Counted from the stretch's first letter, positions 38,139 to 47,198 are shown. The stretch: 64,000 nucleotides of DNA from Streptomyces sp. NBS 14/10 (GCF_002224125.1 NZ_NCSM01000054.1:91015-155014); one strand, 5' to 3'. Numbers and translations are program-made. Notes: generated by a model not told the origin, from the sequence alone.

Positions 38139-38984
38139 ATGCTGCGCGGTCATCCGCGGCGCGGTGATTTGTGGCGCGGTCATTCAAGGCTGTACGCGGC
38201 CGTGGCGATGGGCGGGTTCAGGCGCTATGCGACCTATCGGGTCGCCACCGCGGCCGGGGTGTTCACCAATACGGTCTTCGGCTTCATCGTCGCCTACACC
38301 TATATAGCCCTGTGGGACCAGCGGCCCCATCTGGGCGGCTACGACCTCTCCCAGGCGTTGACGTTCGTCTGGCTCGGCCAGGCGCTGCTGGCGACCATGG
38401 CGCTGATGGGCGGGGGTTTCCAGGAGGAGCTGCAGGAGCGGATCCGCTCCGGCGATATCGCCATCGACCTCTACCGCCCGGTGGATCTTCAGCTGTGGTG
38501 GCTGGCCGGGGACCTCGGCCGGGCCACCTTCCAGCTGCTGGGGCGCGGGATCATGCCCATGGTGTTCGGCGCGCTGGCCTTCGAGCTGACCCTGCCCGGC
38601 TCCGCGCTGACCTGGGTCTGGTTCGTGCTGTCGGTCGTCCTGGGGTCGTGTGTCGGCTTCGCGATGCACTATCTGGTCGGGCTCACCGCCTTCTGGCTGC
38701 TCGACAGTTCGGGGATCACCCTGATGAGCAGTCTGCTGGGGCTGTTCTTCTCCGGGATGATCCTCCCGCTGAACGTCTTCCCGGGCGCGCTGGGCGAGGT
38801 GGCCCGGCTGCTGCCGTGGGCGGCGATGCTGCAGGTGCCCGCGGATGTCTTCCTGGAGGAGCACCGCGGGCTCGGGCTGCTGCGGGCGCTGGCCTTCCAG
38901 GCGGGGTGGGCGGTCGTGCTGTTCGCGGCGGGGCGGGCGCTGCAGTCGGTCGCGACGCGGAGGGTGGTGGTGCAGGGTGGCTGA
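38139..38984 (+). CDS. ABC-2 type permease, COG4587-like
   Basis: 281 aa from ATG 38139, with GGGAGGGG 7 bases upstream. Six membrane segments; characteristic GFRRYATYRVATAAGVFTN, ERIRSGDIAIDLYRPVDLQ and LFFSGMILPLNVFPG. First gene of a three-gene exporter (two permeases, one ATPase). Cargo unknown. Its stop overlaps the next start by 8 bases. Confidence 0.85.
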   Translation: MLRGHPRRGDLWRGHSRLYAAVAMGGFRRYATYRVATAAGVFTNTVFGFIVAYTYIALWDQRPHLGGYDLSQALTFVWLGQALLATMALMGGGFQEELQERIRSGDIAIDLYRPVDLQLWWLAGDLGRATFQLLGRGIMPMVFGALAFELTLPGSALTWVWFVLSVVLGSCVGFAMHYLVGLTAFWLLDSSGITLMSSLLGLFFSGMILPLNVFPGALGEVARLLPWAAMLQVPADVFLEEHRGLGLLRALAFQAGWAVVLFAAGRALQSVATRRVVVQGG

Positions 38985-39939
38985 GCCGCTGCGCTCCGGC
39001 GCCGACGCTGAGCCGCTGCGCTCCGGCGCGTACGGTGAGCGGCTGCGCTCCGGCGCGTACGGTGAGCGGCTGCGCTCCGGCGCGTACGGTGAGTCCCCGC
39101 CCTCCCGGGCGTACGCTGAGCCGCTTCGCTCCCGCGCGTACCACGGGCTGCGCGCCTACCTGCTGATCATCGCGATGTGGGTGCGCTCCACGATGGCGTA
39201 CCGCACCTCGTTCCTGATCATGACGATCGGGAACTTCGCGGCGACCGGGCTCGACTTCGTCGTGATCGCGCTGATGTTCTCGCACGTCGGCACGCTGGGC
39301 GGGTTCAGCCTGTCCGAGGTGGCCTTCCTCTACGGCACCACCAGCACCTCCTTCGGCCTCACGGACATGACCCTGGGCAGCATGAACCGGGTCGGCCGCC
39401 GGGTCCGCGACGGGACGATGGACACCCTGCTGGTGCGGCCCGTGCCGATCCTCGCGCAGGTGGCCGCCGACCGTTTCGCGCTGCGCAGGCTGGGCCGGAT
39501 CTGCCAGGGGCTGCTGCTGCTCATCTGGTCGCTGATCCGGCTGGACATCGACTGGACGGCCGACCGGGTGCTGCTGGTGCCGGTGATGCTGCTGAGCGGG
39601 GGAGCGATCTTCGGGGCGATGTTCGTGGCCGGCGGGGCCTTCCAGTTCTGGGCGAACGACGCCTCCGAGGTGCAGAACTCCTTCACGTACGGCGGCAACA
39701 CCCTGCTCCAGTACCCGCCGACGGTCTTCGCACAGGACCTGCTGCGCGGCGTCACCTTCGTCATCCCGCTGGCCTTCGTCAACTGGCTGCCCGCGCTGCA
39801 CATCCTGGGCCGGGAGAACCCGCTGGGCCTGCCGAGCTGGATCGGCTTCGCCGCCCCGCTGGTCGCGCTGGGCTGCTGTGCGCTGGCCGGGCTGGCCTGG
39901 CGGGCGGGGCTGCGGTCGTATCGGAGCACGGGCAGCTGA
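38977..39939 (+). CDS. ABC-2 type permease, COG3694-like, with N-terminal 9-residue repeats
   Basis: 320 aa from GTG 38977. Residues 2-55 are six copies of a nine-residue unit (AEPLRSGAY/GERLRSGAY) encoded by 27-base tandem repeats. The permease proper begins near 57 (YHGLRAYLLIIAMWVRSTMAYR), followed by six membrane segments, VGRRVRDGTMDTLLVRPVP and GGNTLLQYPPTVFAQ. Partner of the preceding permease and following ATPase. The repeated head is hydrophilic, basic, and presumably cytoplasmic. Confidence 0.85.
   Translation: MAEPLRSGADAEPLRSGAYGERLRSGAYGERLRSGAYGESPPSRAYAEPLRSRAYHGLRAYLLIIAMWVRSTMAYRTSFLIMTIGNFAATGLDFVVIALMFSHVGTLGGFSLSEVAFLYGTTSTSFGLTDMTLGSMNRVGRRVRDGTMDTLLVRPVPILAQVAADRFALRRLGRICQGLLLLIWSLIRLDIDWTADRVLLVPVMLLSGGAIFGAMFVAGGAFQFWANDASEVQNSFTYGGNTLLQYPPTVFAQDLLRGVTFVIPLAFVNWLPALHILGRENPLGLPSWIGFAAPLVALGCCALAGLAWRAGLRSYRSTGS
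38980..39141 (+). repeat. 27-bp in-frame tandem repeat, six copies
   Basis: Units begin GCTGAGCCGCTGCGCTCCGG or GGTGAGCGGCTGCGCTCCGG; copies 3 and 4 are identical, copies 5 and 6 more diverged. All keep the reading frame. Confidence 0.92.
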
Positions 39940-39954
39940 GAGGGCTGGGGCTTT

Positions 39955-41118
39955 ATGGGTGACATCAACGCTGACTCGAAAGACGGCTTCACGGATGGCT
40001 TCACGGATGGCTTCAGAGACGGCTTCATGAACGACTTCGCTGATGACTTCATCGTGCTCGACGGGGTCGAGAAGGTCTTCCAGGTGCGGCGCCGGGCGGG
40101 GCTGCTGCGCCGCGAGCGGCGCGAGGTGCGCGCCGTGGACGGCATCAGCTTCCGGGTGCCGCGCGGCGAGATGGTCGGCTACATCGGGCCCAACGGCGCC
40201 GGGAAGTCCACCACGATCAAGATGCTCACCGGGATCCTGGTGCCCAGCGGCGGCCGGCTGCGGGTGGCCGGGATCGATCCGTCGCGCGAGCGGACGCGGC
40301 TGGCGCGCCGTATCGGGGTGGTCTTCGGGCAGCGTACGACCCTGTGGTGGGATCTGCCGCTGCGTGACTCGTACGCGCTGGTGCGGCGGATGTACCGGAT
40401 CCCCGACGCCCGGTACCGCCAGAACCTCGACCGGTGCGTCGAACTCCTCGACCTCGGCGCGCTCCTGGACGTACCGGTCCGTCAGCTCTCCCTGGGCCAG
40501 CGGATGCGCGGCGATATCGCGGCGGCGCTGCTGCACGACCCCGAGGTGCTGTATCTCGACGAGCCGACGATCGGTCTTGATGTGGTCAGCAAGGCGAAGG
40601 TGCGGGAGTTTCTGCGCGAGGTGAACGCCGAGCAGGGCACCACCGTGCTGCTGACCACCCATGATCTGACCGATATCGAACAGCTGTGCAAGCGGGTGAT
40701 GGTCATCGACCACGGGCGGCTGGTGTACGACGGCGGGCTCGAGGGGCTGCACGCGGTGGGCGAGAGCGAGCGGACGCTCGTCGTCGACCTGGAGCGGGAG
40801 CTGCCGCCGATCGAGATCCCCGGCTCGCGGACGGTACGGGTGGAAGGGCCGCGGCAGTGGCTGGCGTTCCCGGCCGGGAGCAGCGCCGCGCCGATCGTGG
40901 CGGCGGTGGCGGACGGATATCCGCTGGTGGACCTGTCGGTGCGGGAGCCGGACATCGAGGACGTCATCGCCAAGATGCTGTATCCGGCGGGGAGCGTGCC
41001 GGGGGCCGAAGCAGCGGTGGAGGCGGAGAGGGAGCCGGATGCGGAAGGAGCGGCGGAGGGGGAGGGAGAGGCGGAGCAGGAGGGCAAGTCCGCGCGTCCG
41101 TCGGCCGACCCGGTCTGA
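39955..41118 (+). CDS. ABC exporter ATPase, COG4586-like
   Basis: 387 aa. Residues 10-32 are repeats of DGFT/DGFR/NDF type; the ATPase starts at about 35. Walker A GPNGAGKST near 80, Q-loop VFGQRTTLWWDL, signature LSLGQRMRGD near 178, Walker B VLYLDEPTIGLD near 198, H-loop TTHDLTDIE. The C-terminal 40 residues are Glu/Ala-rich. Powers the two upstream permeases. ATG 39955 is taken; ATG 40027 would omit most of the repeat. Confidence 0.88.
   Translation: MGDINADSKDGFTDGFTDGFRDGFMNDFADDFIVLDGVEKVFQVRRRAGLLRRERREVRAVDGISFRVPRGEMVGYIGPNGAGKSTTIKMLTGILVPSGGRLRVAGIDPSRERTRLARRIGVVFGQRTTLWWDLPLRDSYALVRRMYRIPDARYRQNLDRCVELLDLGALLDVPVRQLSLGQRMRGDIAAALLHDPEVLYLDEPTIGLDVVSKAKVREFLREVNAEQGTTVLLTTHDLTDIEQLCKRVMVIDHGRLVYDGGLEGLHAVGESERTLVVDLERELPPIEIPGSRTVRVEGPRQWLAFPAGSSAAPIVAAVADGYPLVDLSVREPDIEDVIAKMLYPAGSVPGAEAAVEAEREPDAEGAAEGEGEAEQEGKSARPSADPV
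39982..40050 (+). repeat. 12-bp in-frame tandem repeat at the start of the ABC ATPase gene
   Basis: GACGGCTTC then ACGGATGGCTTC twice, AGAGACGGCTTC, ATGAACGACTTC, GCTGATGACTTC: six 9-12-base units encoding (x)DGF or DDF. Confidence 0.88.
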
Positions 41119-41160
41119 AGGGGCGTGGGCCGCACGGCCTTACGCCGTTAACCTGTCCGT

Positions 41161-41976
41161 ATGACGAGCGGTGCATCCTCGGGGGATATGACACCCGAAC
41201 CTCAGGCCGGGCTGGAGATGCGGGCCTCGGACGCCGAGCGCGAGCGGATCGCCGACGCGCTCCGGGACGGCGTCGCCGAAGGACGCCTCACCATGGAGGA
41301 GTTCGAGGAGCGGCTGGACGCGGCGTACCGGGCCCGGACCCATGCCGAACTCGAACCGCTCGTACGGGACCTCCCGGTGCCCGGCCGTCCGGCCGCCGCC
41401 CCCGTGCCCGCGGCCGAGGGCGGCTGGGCGGAGCGGATCGGCGCCACGCCGACCTCCCGGACCGGGATCGCGGTCATGGGCGGCTTTCAGCGCAAGGGAC
41501 GCTGGACCGTGGCGCGCCGCTTCACTTCTTTCGTCTTCTGGGGCGGCGGGGAGATCGATCTGCGCGAGGCCCGTTTCGAGGACCGTGACACGGTGATCCG
41601 CTGCTTCGCGATCATGGGCGGGATCCAGGTCACGGCCCCGCCGGACATGGATGTGCAGGTCGGCGGCGTCGGCATCATGGGCGCCTTCGACCACAGCGGC
41701 TCCGGTGAGGGCTCGCCGGGCTCGCCGCGGGTGACCGTCACCGGCCTGGCGCTCTTCGGCGGTGTGGCGGTGGAGCGCAAGCTGCGCAAGGAGGAGCGCC
41801 AGCGCCTCAAGGAGGAGCGCAAACTGCTCCAGGCCGAGCGCCACGCCGAGCGGCGGGAGCTGCGGGCCGAGCGCCACGCGGAACGCCGGGAGCGGCATGC
41901 TGAGCGCCATGCCGAGCGGCGTGAGCGGCGTGGGTCGGCGGAGCGCCCGTCCCTGGAGAAGCGGGACTGGGACTGA
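41161..41976 (+). CDS. DUF1707 protein with LiaF-like domain and HAERRE-rich tail
   Basis: 271 aa. The N-terminal DUF1707 domain (MRASDAERERIADALRDGVA...LTMEEFEERLDAAYRA) spans about 20-70. A beta-rich LiaF-type domain follows (VFWGGGEIDLREARF, VIRCFAIMGGIQV, IMGAFDHS). The tail (about 205-260) is a charged helix with AERHAERRE repeats. DUF1707 proteins are abundant in Streptomyces and unassigned; LiaF-like domains occur in envelope-stress sensors. Confidence 0.85.
   Translation: MTSGASSGDMTPEPQAGLEMRASDAERERIADALRDGVAEGRLTMEEFEERLDAAYRARTHAELEPLVRDLPVPGRPAAAPVPAAEGGWAERIGATPTSRTGIAVMGGFQRKGRWTVARRFTSFVFWGGGEIDLREARFEDRDTVIRCFAIMGGIQVTAPPDMDVQVGGVGIMGAFDHSGSGEGSPGSPRVTVTGLALFGGVAVERKLRKEERQRLKEERKLLQAERHAERRELRAERHAERRERHAERHAERRERRGSAERPSLEKRDWD
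41833..41932 (+). repeat. in-frame GCCGAGCGCCAC-type repeats
   Basis: Roughly eight 9-15-base units encoding AERHAERRE-like charged sequence in the tail of the DUF1707 gene. Confidence 0.7.
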
Positions 41977-42058
41977 GCGGCGGGTCTGGGAGCGACGGGG
42001 ACTGAGCCGGTCGGCTGAAGACTGGGCCGATCGGGTAGGGACTGAGCCGGTCGGTCGG
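41977..42058. repeat. short direct repeats between DUF1707 and SGNH genes
   Basis: GGGACTGAGCCGGTCGGC occurs twice with a diverged third copy (AGACTGGGCCGATCGGGT) between. Non-coding, between convergent genes. Confidence 0.6.
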
Positions 42059-43381
42059 CTAGAGGGCGGCTGCCGCGCCGCCCTTGAGGGCCTGGAGGTC
42101 CAGTGCCCGCGCCATCGCCCGGTAGCCCTCGTCGCTCGGGTGGAGGTGGTCGCCCGAGTCGTACGACGGGCGCAGCCGGATCGGGTACATCGAGTCGCGC
42201 AGCGCGTGGTCGAAGTCGACCACGTCGTCGAAGACCTTGCCCGCCCGGATCTCTGTGTTGACCTGCTGGCGCACGGCGTCCAGCTCGGGGGTGTAGCCGC
42301 GGTGGCCGTAGAAGGGCGCGAGGGTGGCGCCGAGGACGCGCAGCCCGCGTGCGTGCGCCTGCTCGGTCAGCCGGCGCAGCCCGGCGACGATCGTGTCCGG
42401 GTCGGTCTGGTGCGGGGTCCGCAGTATGTCGTTGACGCCCAGTTCGACGACGACGGCCCTGACGCCCGTACGGGAGAGTACGTCGCGCCGGAAGCGGGAC
42501 AGGGCGCTGGGGTTGTTCGGCGGGACCTGGGTGCCGTCGCTCAGCACGCGGTTGCCGCTGATGCCCGAGTTGAGCACGCTGTAGCGGGGCGCGCCGGGCT
42601 CGGTGCGCAGCCGCTCGGCGAGGAAGTCGGTCCAGCGGTGGTTGGCCCCGGCGGTGGAGGTGATGCCGTCGGTGATGGAGTCGCCGATGACGACGACGGT
42701 GCCCTGCGCCTCCCGGCTGAACACGTCCACGGCCGTCAGATAGCGCCAGTAGGGGCTCTGCTCGGTGTAGGCGGCCCCGGCGGTGTCCTCCGTACGGTCG
42801 CCGCGCGCCAGGTAGGAGGTCTGGCGGGCGTGCGGGTGGTAGGTCACCGAGCCGGAGGCGCGCGGGGTGTAGGTGGTGACCAGCAGGTCGGCGGCGGCCG
42901 GGATGTCCAGCCGCACCGGGTCGCTGGTGACGGCCTGGCCCGGCGGGATGGTCACCCACGGGCGCTCGGCGAAGGTGAGGCGGCGCATCGTGCCCGCGGC
43001 GGCGGTGGGGTTGCTGGGGGCGGCCGCCAGGGCCAGCGAGGCGTGCGTGATCGTCAGCGGGCGGGCGCTGTAGAAGTTGGACAGCTGGATACGCGCCTGG
43101 CTGCCGCCGACACTGGTGTGGACGACGTTCCGTATCGACATGCCGGCATAGCCCCGCAGCGTGTTCGGCTCGGCTGCCGCGGCGGACGTGGACCAGGCGC
43201 CCACCCAGGTGCCGGCCGAGGCCGGGGCGGCCGAGCTACGGGGCTTGCCGGCAGCGGTGTCGATGTTGCCGTCGCTGTTGCCGACCCCGATGAATATCGC
43301 GGTCGAGATGAGGACCACCACAGCCGCCAGCGCAGCGAGCACGGCATAGGCCGTGCGTCTGGGCATAGGGGGCACGCTCAT
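42059..43381 (-). CDS. secreted or membrane-anchored SGNH/GDSL hydrolase
   Basis: 440 aa from ATG 43381. N-terminal membrane segment (AYAVLAALAAVVVLISTAIF) acting as signal or anchor, a beta-sandwich N-domain (about 60-200), then SGNH blocks: GDSITDG near 230, SGISGNRVL, VVELGVNDI and the His in DHLHPSDEGY. Esterase or lipase of the family acting outside the cell; substrate unknown. Confidence 0.9.
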   Translation of the reverse strand: MSVPPMPRRTAYAVLAALAAVVVLISTAIFIGVGNSDGNIDTAAGKPRSSAAPASAGTWVGAWSTSAAAAEPNTLRGYAGMSIRNVVHTSVGGSQARIQLSNFYSARPLTITHASLALAAAPSNPTAAAGTMRRLTFAERPWVTIPPGQAVTSDPVRLDIPAAADLLVTTYTPRASGSVTYHPHARQTSYLARGDRTEDTAGAAYTEQSPYWRYLTAVDVFSREAQGTVVVIGDSITDGITSTAGANHRWTDFLAERLRTEPGAPRYSVLNSGISGNRVLSDGTQVPPNNPSALSRFRRDVLSRTGVRAVVVELGVNDILRTPHQTDPDTIVAGLRRLTEQAHARGLRVLGATLAPFYGHRGYTPELDAVRQQVNTEIRAGKVFDDVVDFDHALRDSMYPIRLRPSYDSGDHLHPSDEGYRAMARALDLQALKGGAAAAL

Positions 43382-43661
43382 GGGCGGGTGTCTCCTCGGG
43401 CAGACGGAACTTGGGGCTCCGAAAGTGGACGTGAACTGCGAGAGAGCAGCGGCGTCGCTGCGGTCCGGTCGGCTCACCATGATCCCATGGCGAGGTACGC
43501 GGCGCTTCCGGCGGGGCCGCAGGCCTGCCTCCGGCGCACAGAGTCGCTCGCCCACTCAGACGATGGGAACCGCCCGTACGTTCCACTCCATAGGCGACGG
43601 AATCGGGACTGAGACAAGAAAGAGACAATGACCGAGGGGACGGCTCGACCGGGTGGAGCGA

Positions 43662-44999
43662 ATGGAGCGGATGAACCCGATGGAACGCACGCCGATGGAT
43701 GAGGCGGTGCCGCCGGCTGCGGCCGCGAGGGCCGCTTTCTCCTCGGAGACCGCGCTGGACGTGGAGAAGCGCCGCGGCGTGCGCCGGATGAAGACGATCG
43801 CGACGGCGATGCTGCTGGCCGTCGCCGTCGTGTACGCGCTGGCGACCTGGGCGCGGTCGGCCGGCGCGGGCGGCTGGGCCGGGTACGCGGCGGCGGCCGC
43901 CGAGGCCGGGATGGTCGGCGCGCTGGCCGACTGGTTCGCGGTGACCGCGCTGTTCCGGCGGCCCATGGGGCTGCCGATCCCGCACACCGCGATCATCCCG
44001 ACCAAGAAGGACCAGCTGGGGGTGAGCCTCGGCGAGTTCGTCGGCGAGAACTTCCTGTCCGGCGACGTGGTGCGGATGCGGCTGCGGGCTGTCGGCATCA
44101 GCAGCAGGCTGGGCGCCTGGCTGGCCGAGCCCGCCCACGCCGACCGGGTGACGGCCGAGTTGGCGACGGCCCTGCGCGGCGCGCTCACGGTGCTGCGGGA
44201 CTCCGATGTCCAGGCCGTGGTGGGCGAGGCGATCACCCGGCGCGCCGACGCACAGGAGATCGCGCCGGGCCTCGGCAAGATGCTGGAGCGGATCGTCGCG
44301 GACGGCGGGCACCACCGGGCCGTGGACCTGGTGTGTCTGCGCGCCCACGACTGGCTCGTCGAGCACAACGAGTCGGTGATGGAGGCGGTGGCGGGCGGCG
44401 CGCCCGGCTGGACCCCGCGGTTCGTCGACCGGAAGGTCGGCGAGCGGGTCTACAAGGAACTGCTGCGGTTCGTCAGCGAGATGCGCGATATGCCGGATCA
44501 TCCGGCGCGCGGGGCGCTGGACCGCTTCCTGGCCGACTTCGCGGGCGATCTGCAGTCCGATACGGACACCCGGGCGCGGGTGGAGCGACTGAAGGGGGAG
44601 GTGCTGGGGCGGGGCGAGGTGCAGGACCTGATCGCCTCGGCGTGGGCCTCCGTACGGGCGATGATCGTCGCGGCGGCCGAGGACGAGCGCAGCGAACTGC
44701 GGCTGCGGGCGCGGGCGGCGATCCTCTCGCTCGGCTCGCGGCTGGCCACGGAGGGGCGGCTGCGGGCGAAGGTCGACGGGTGGCTGGAGGACGCGGCGGT
44801 GTATGTGGTCACCACCTACCGGGACGAGATCACCTCGCTGATCACCGAGACCGTGGCGGGCTGGGACGCGGAGCACACCTCGCGGAAGATCGAGGCGCAT
44901 ATCGGGCGGGACCTGCAGTTCATCCGGATCAACGGCACGGTCGTGGGCGCGCTGGCGGGGCTGGTGATCTATACGGTCTCGCGGCTGCTGGGCGCGTAG
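43662..44999 (+). CDS. DUF445 membrane protein
   Basis: 445 aa. First membrane segment near 45-65 (MLLAVAVVYALATWARS), then the DUF445 signature AAEAGMVGALADWFAVTALFRRPMG and IPHTAIIPTKKDQLG near 85-120. A long helical soluble region follows, and a C-terminal membrane segment (GTVVGALAGLVIYTVSRLL). Start uncertain: ATG 43662 has GGTGGAG upstream; GTG 43653 and several following ATGs are possible. Function unknown. Confidence 0.85.
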   Translation: MERMNPMERTPMDEAVPPAAAARAAFSSETALDVEKRRGVRRMKTIATAMLLAVAVVYALATWARSAGAGGWAGYAAAAAEAGMVGALADWFAVTALFRRPMGLPIPHTAIIPTKKDQLGVSLGEFVGENFLSGDVVRMRLRAVGISSRLGAWLAEPAHADRVTAELATALRGALTVLRDSDVQAVVGEAITRRADAQEIAPGLGKMLERIVADGGHHRAVDLVCLRAHDWLVEHNESVMEAVAGGAPGWTPRFVDRKVGERVYKELLRFVSEMRDMPDHPARGALDRFLADFAGDLQSDTDTRARVERLKGEVLGRGEVQDLIASAWASVRAMIVAAAEDERSELRLRARAAILSLGSRLATEGRLRAKVDGWLEDAAVYVVTTYRDEITSLITETVAGWDAEHTSRKIEAHIGRDLQFIRINGTVVGALAGLVIYTVSRLLGA

Positions 45000-45098
45000 C
45001 GGTTCTGGGCGCTCAGCGGTTCTGGAGAGTGCGGGCCGCAGGGCCTATGGTGCCCCGACCGGAGGGGGCTTGGCGGGAGGCCCCGGAGGGAGGTCGGC

Positions 45099-45941
45099 GT
45101 GCGACGGCAGCGGTTACCGGTGGTCGTACGGGGGCGCTTACGGGGGCGGGCACGGGGGTGGCGCCCGCGGCGGGCGGTTCTGGCGCGGGTCCTGTGGACC
45201 GGCGCGGAGATCACCGTCACTCTCGGGCTCGTCATGCTGCTCTTCGTCGTCCATCAGCTGTGGTGGACCAACCGGGAGGCGCGGGAGGGCGCCAAACGGG
45301 AGGTGGCGGCGCTGGAGCGGGAGTGGAGCGACGGGGCGGTCGAGAATCCGTCCGGGGACGGCTCGGCCGAGGATCCACCCAGGGGCGACTCGTCAGCGGC
45401 CGCCGACCCCGACTCGGACCGTGCCACGGCCCGTAACTCCCCGGCGGCGGCCGGGAGCCGGGCCCCGCGCCGGGACCAGACGTACGCCGTGCTGCGCATC
45501 CCCCGTATCGGGCTGACCGCCCCGGTGGCCGAGGGCATCAGCAGGGCCGGGGTGCTCAACAAGGGCTACGTGGGCCACTACCCGAAGACCGCGCAGCCCG
45601 GCCAGGTCGGCAACTTCGCGCTCGCGGGCCACCGCAATACGCACGGCGAGCCGTTCCGCCACCTCGACGAGGTGCGGGCGGGCGATACGGTCCGCGTCGA
45701 GACCGCCGACGGCCGCTACACCTATGTCGTCGAGCGGACCCTGCCGCGCACCTCGCCCTCCGACGGCACGGTCGTCGCGGCGGTGCCGTACAGCTCGGCG
45801 CATCCGCGCTACCGCTACACCGAGCGGGGCTCGTACATCACGCTGACGACCTGCACCCCGGAGTACACCTCCCGGTACCGGCTGGTGGTGTGGGGCAGGC
45901 TGAAGGCGGCCGAGCCGCGCGCTGTCGGTGGGGGCGACTAG
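45099..45941 (+). CDS. class E sortase, with two early TTA codons
   Basis: 280 aa from GTG 45099, with AGGGAGG 6 bases upstream. Basic N-terminus, membrane anchor at about 35-53, Ser/Asp/Glu-rich linker, then the sortase fold: catalytic His178 (FALAGHRNT), Cys252 (ITLTTCTPEY) and Arg near 259. Class E enzymes of Streptomyces attach LAxTG proteins to peptidoglycan. Codons 6 and 14 are TTA, readable only by the bldA tRNA, so production should be tied to development. A downstream start that avoids both TTAs is not available. Confidence 0.92.
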   Translation: MRRQRLPVVVRGRLRGRARGWRPRRAVLARVLWTGAEITVTLGLVMLLFVVHQLWWTNREAREGAKREVAALEREWSDGAVENPSGDGSAEDPPRGDSSAAADPDSDRATARNSPAAAGSRAPRRDQTYAVLRIPRIGLTAPVAEGISRAGVLNKGYVGHYPKTAQPGQVGNFALAGHRNTHGEPFRHLDEVRAGDTVRVETADGRYTYVVERTLPRTSPSDGTVVAAVPYSSAHPRYRYTERGSYITLTTCTPEYTSRYRLVVWGRLKAAEPRAVGGGD

Positions 45942-46022
45942 ACTCGCGTACGAACTGATCAGCTGGGCAAGGGCGTTGCGGGCCGCGTACGTCTCGCGGG
46001 TGTTACGGGGAGGGGGAGTCCG

Positions 46023-46331
46023 ATGGTCCACCGCATCGAAGTGCTGCGGACGCACCTCGGCGTGCTCCTGTTCCTGCTGACCGGAGTGCTCCTCACGCAC
46101 ACCGGCCTGATGAGCGCCGTCGCGCTCGCCGCGACCGCCACGATCGCGGCCGCCCTGCTGACCTGCGCGCTGCTGGCCGCGCGCGCTCTCGCCCCGCTTC
46201 CGCCGGGGCGAATACGCACCGCGATACGGGACAGGGAGCGCCGTACGGCGTTCCTGGCCCAGCGGGATCCCGACGCCGCGGGCCGCCCGCGGCCGCGAGC
46301 GCCGGGCCGTCGCCTGCCGACGGCCGCGTAG
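46023..46331 (+). CDS. small membrane protein, DUF6412-like
   Basis: 102 aa. Two hydrophobic segments (VLLFLLTGVLLTHTGLM and AVALAATATIAAALLTCALL) and a basic, Pro/Arg-rich tail (RERRTAFLAQRDPDAAGRPR). Sits directly before the YidC-like gene, as in other streptomycetes. Function unknown. Confidence 0.72.
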   Translation: MVHRIEVLRTHLGVLLFLLTGVLLTHTGLMSAVALAATATIAAALLTCALLAARALAPLPPGRIRTAIRDRERRTAFLAQRDPDAAGRPRPRAPGRRLPTAA

Positions 46332-46469
46332 GCGCTCCGCTCCCGTAGCTTCATCAGCTTCATTACTGGAGCCCGCTTCATTGCTGGAGCCCACGTGGCT
46401 CGTCACGCCGACTCACCGAATCCGGCATCGGATTCCGGCACACGACGAGACCCCGTGGAGGGCTTTCCC

Positions 46470-47198
46470 ATGTCTGTTTTCGCCGCGCTGGGCACGCTGC
46501 TCAGCTGGTTCGCCGACTGTCTGGCACCGCTGTTCGGGGCGTCCGCGACGGCCGCCGCGATCGTCCTGTTCACGCTGTGCGTGCGCGCCGCGCTCCATCC
46601 GCTCGCCCGCGCGGCCGTGCGCGGCGAGAAGGCGCGCGCCGCGCTCGCGCCGAAGATGGCCGAGCTGAACCGCCGTCACAAGCGCGACCCCGAGCGGCTG
46701 CGGCGCGCGATGGCCGAGCTGTACCGGAAGGAGTCGGTCTCCCCGGTCGCGGGCTGCCTGCCGACGCTCGTTCAGCTGCCCGTCTTCTTCGTCATGTACC
46801 ACCTGTTCTCCACCGGCAGCGGCGCCGGGGACCTGCTGGACCACACCCTGGCGGGCGCCCCGCTGGGCGGCCGGTGGGGCGGGGACCTGGCCGGGCCGCA
46901 CGGGGCGGTCTACCTCGCCCTGTTCGTGCTGATCGCGGCGGTGGCGGGCTGGACGTACGTACGCGCCCGCAAGGCGGCCGCCGGCCGGCCTGCCCCCGCG
47001 GGGGTCCCGGCGGGGGCGGCCAAGCTGCTGCCCCTGATGTCGTTCGGCACGCTGGTCACCGCCGCCGTGGTGCCGCTGGCGGCGGGGCTCTACCTGGCGA
47101 CCAGCACGACCTGGACGGCGGTCGAGCGGGCCCTGCTCCAGAGCACGGGCCGGGACCGGGAGGAGAGGGCCAAAGGGGGCGCGCGGTCCAGTGGATGA
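46470..47198 (+). CDS. YidC/Oxa1-type membrane insertase paralogue
   Basis: 242 aa from ATG 46470, with GGAGGG 6 bases upstream. Oxa1 core: LFTLCVRAALHPLARAAVR with the conserved Arg in the first segment, cytoplasmic KMAELNRRHKRDPERLRRAM, and CLPTLVQLPVFFVMYHLF. Five membrane segments. Shorter than the main actinobacterial YidC next to rnpA, so this is a second, accessory insertase. Function inferred from family. Confidence 0.87.
   Translation: MSVFAALGTLLSWFADCLAPLFGASATAAAIVLFTLCVRAALHPLARAAVRGEKARAALAPKMAELNRRHKRDPERLRRAMAELYRKESVSPVAGCLPTLVQLPVFFVMYHLFSTGSGAGDLLDHTLAGAPLGGRWGGDLAGPHGAVYLALFVLIAAVAGWTYVRARKAAAGRPAPAGVPAGAAKLLPLMSFGTLVTAAVVPLAAGLYLATSTTWTAVERALLQSTGRDREERAKGGARSSG

Noticed and set aside
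38980..39141. Possible CRISPR array or intergenic repeat
   Set aside because: 27-bp units are contiguous and in frame, with no unique spacers.
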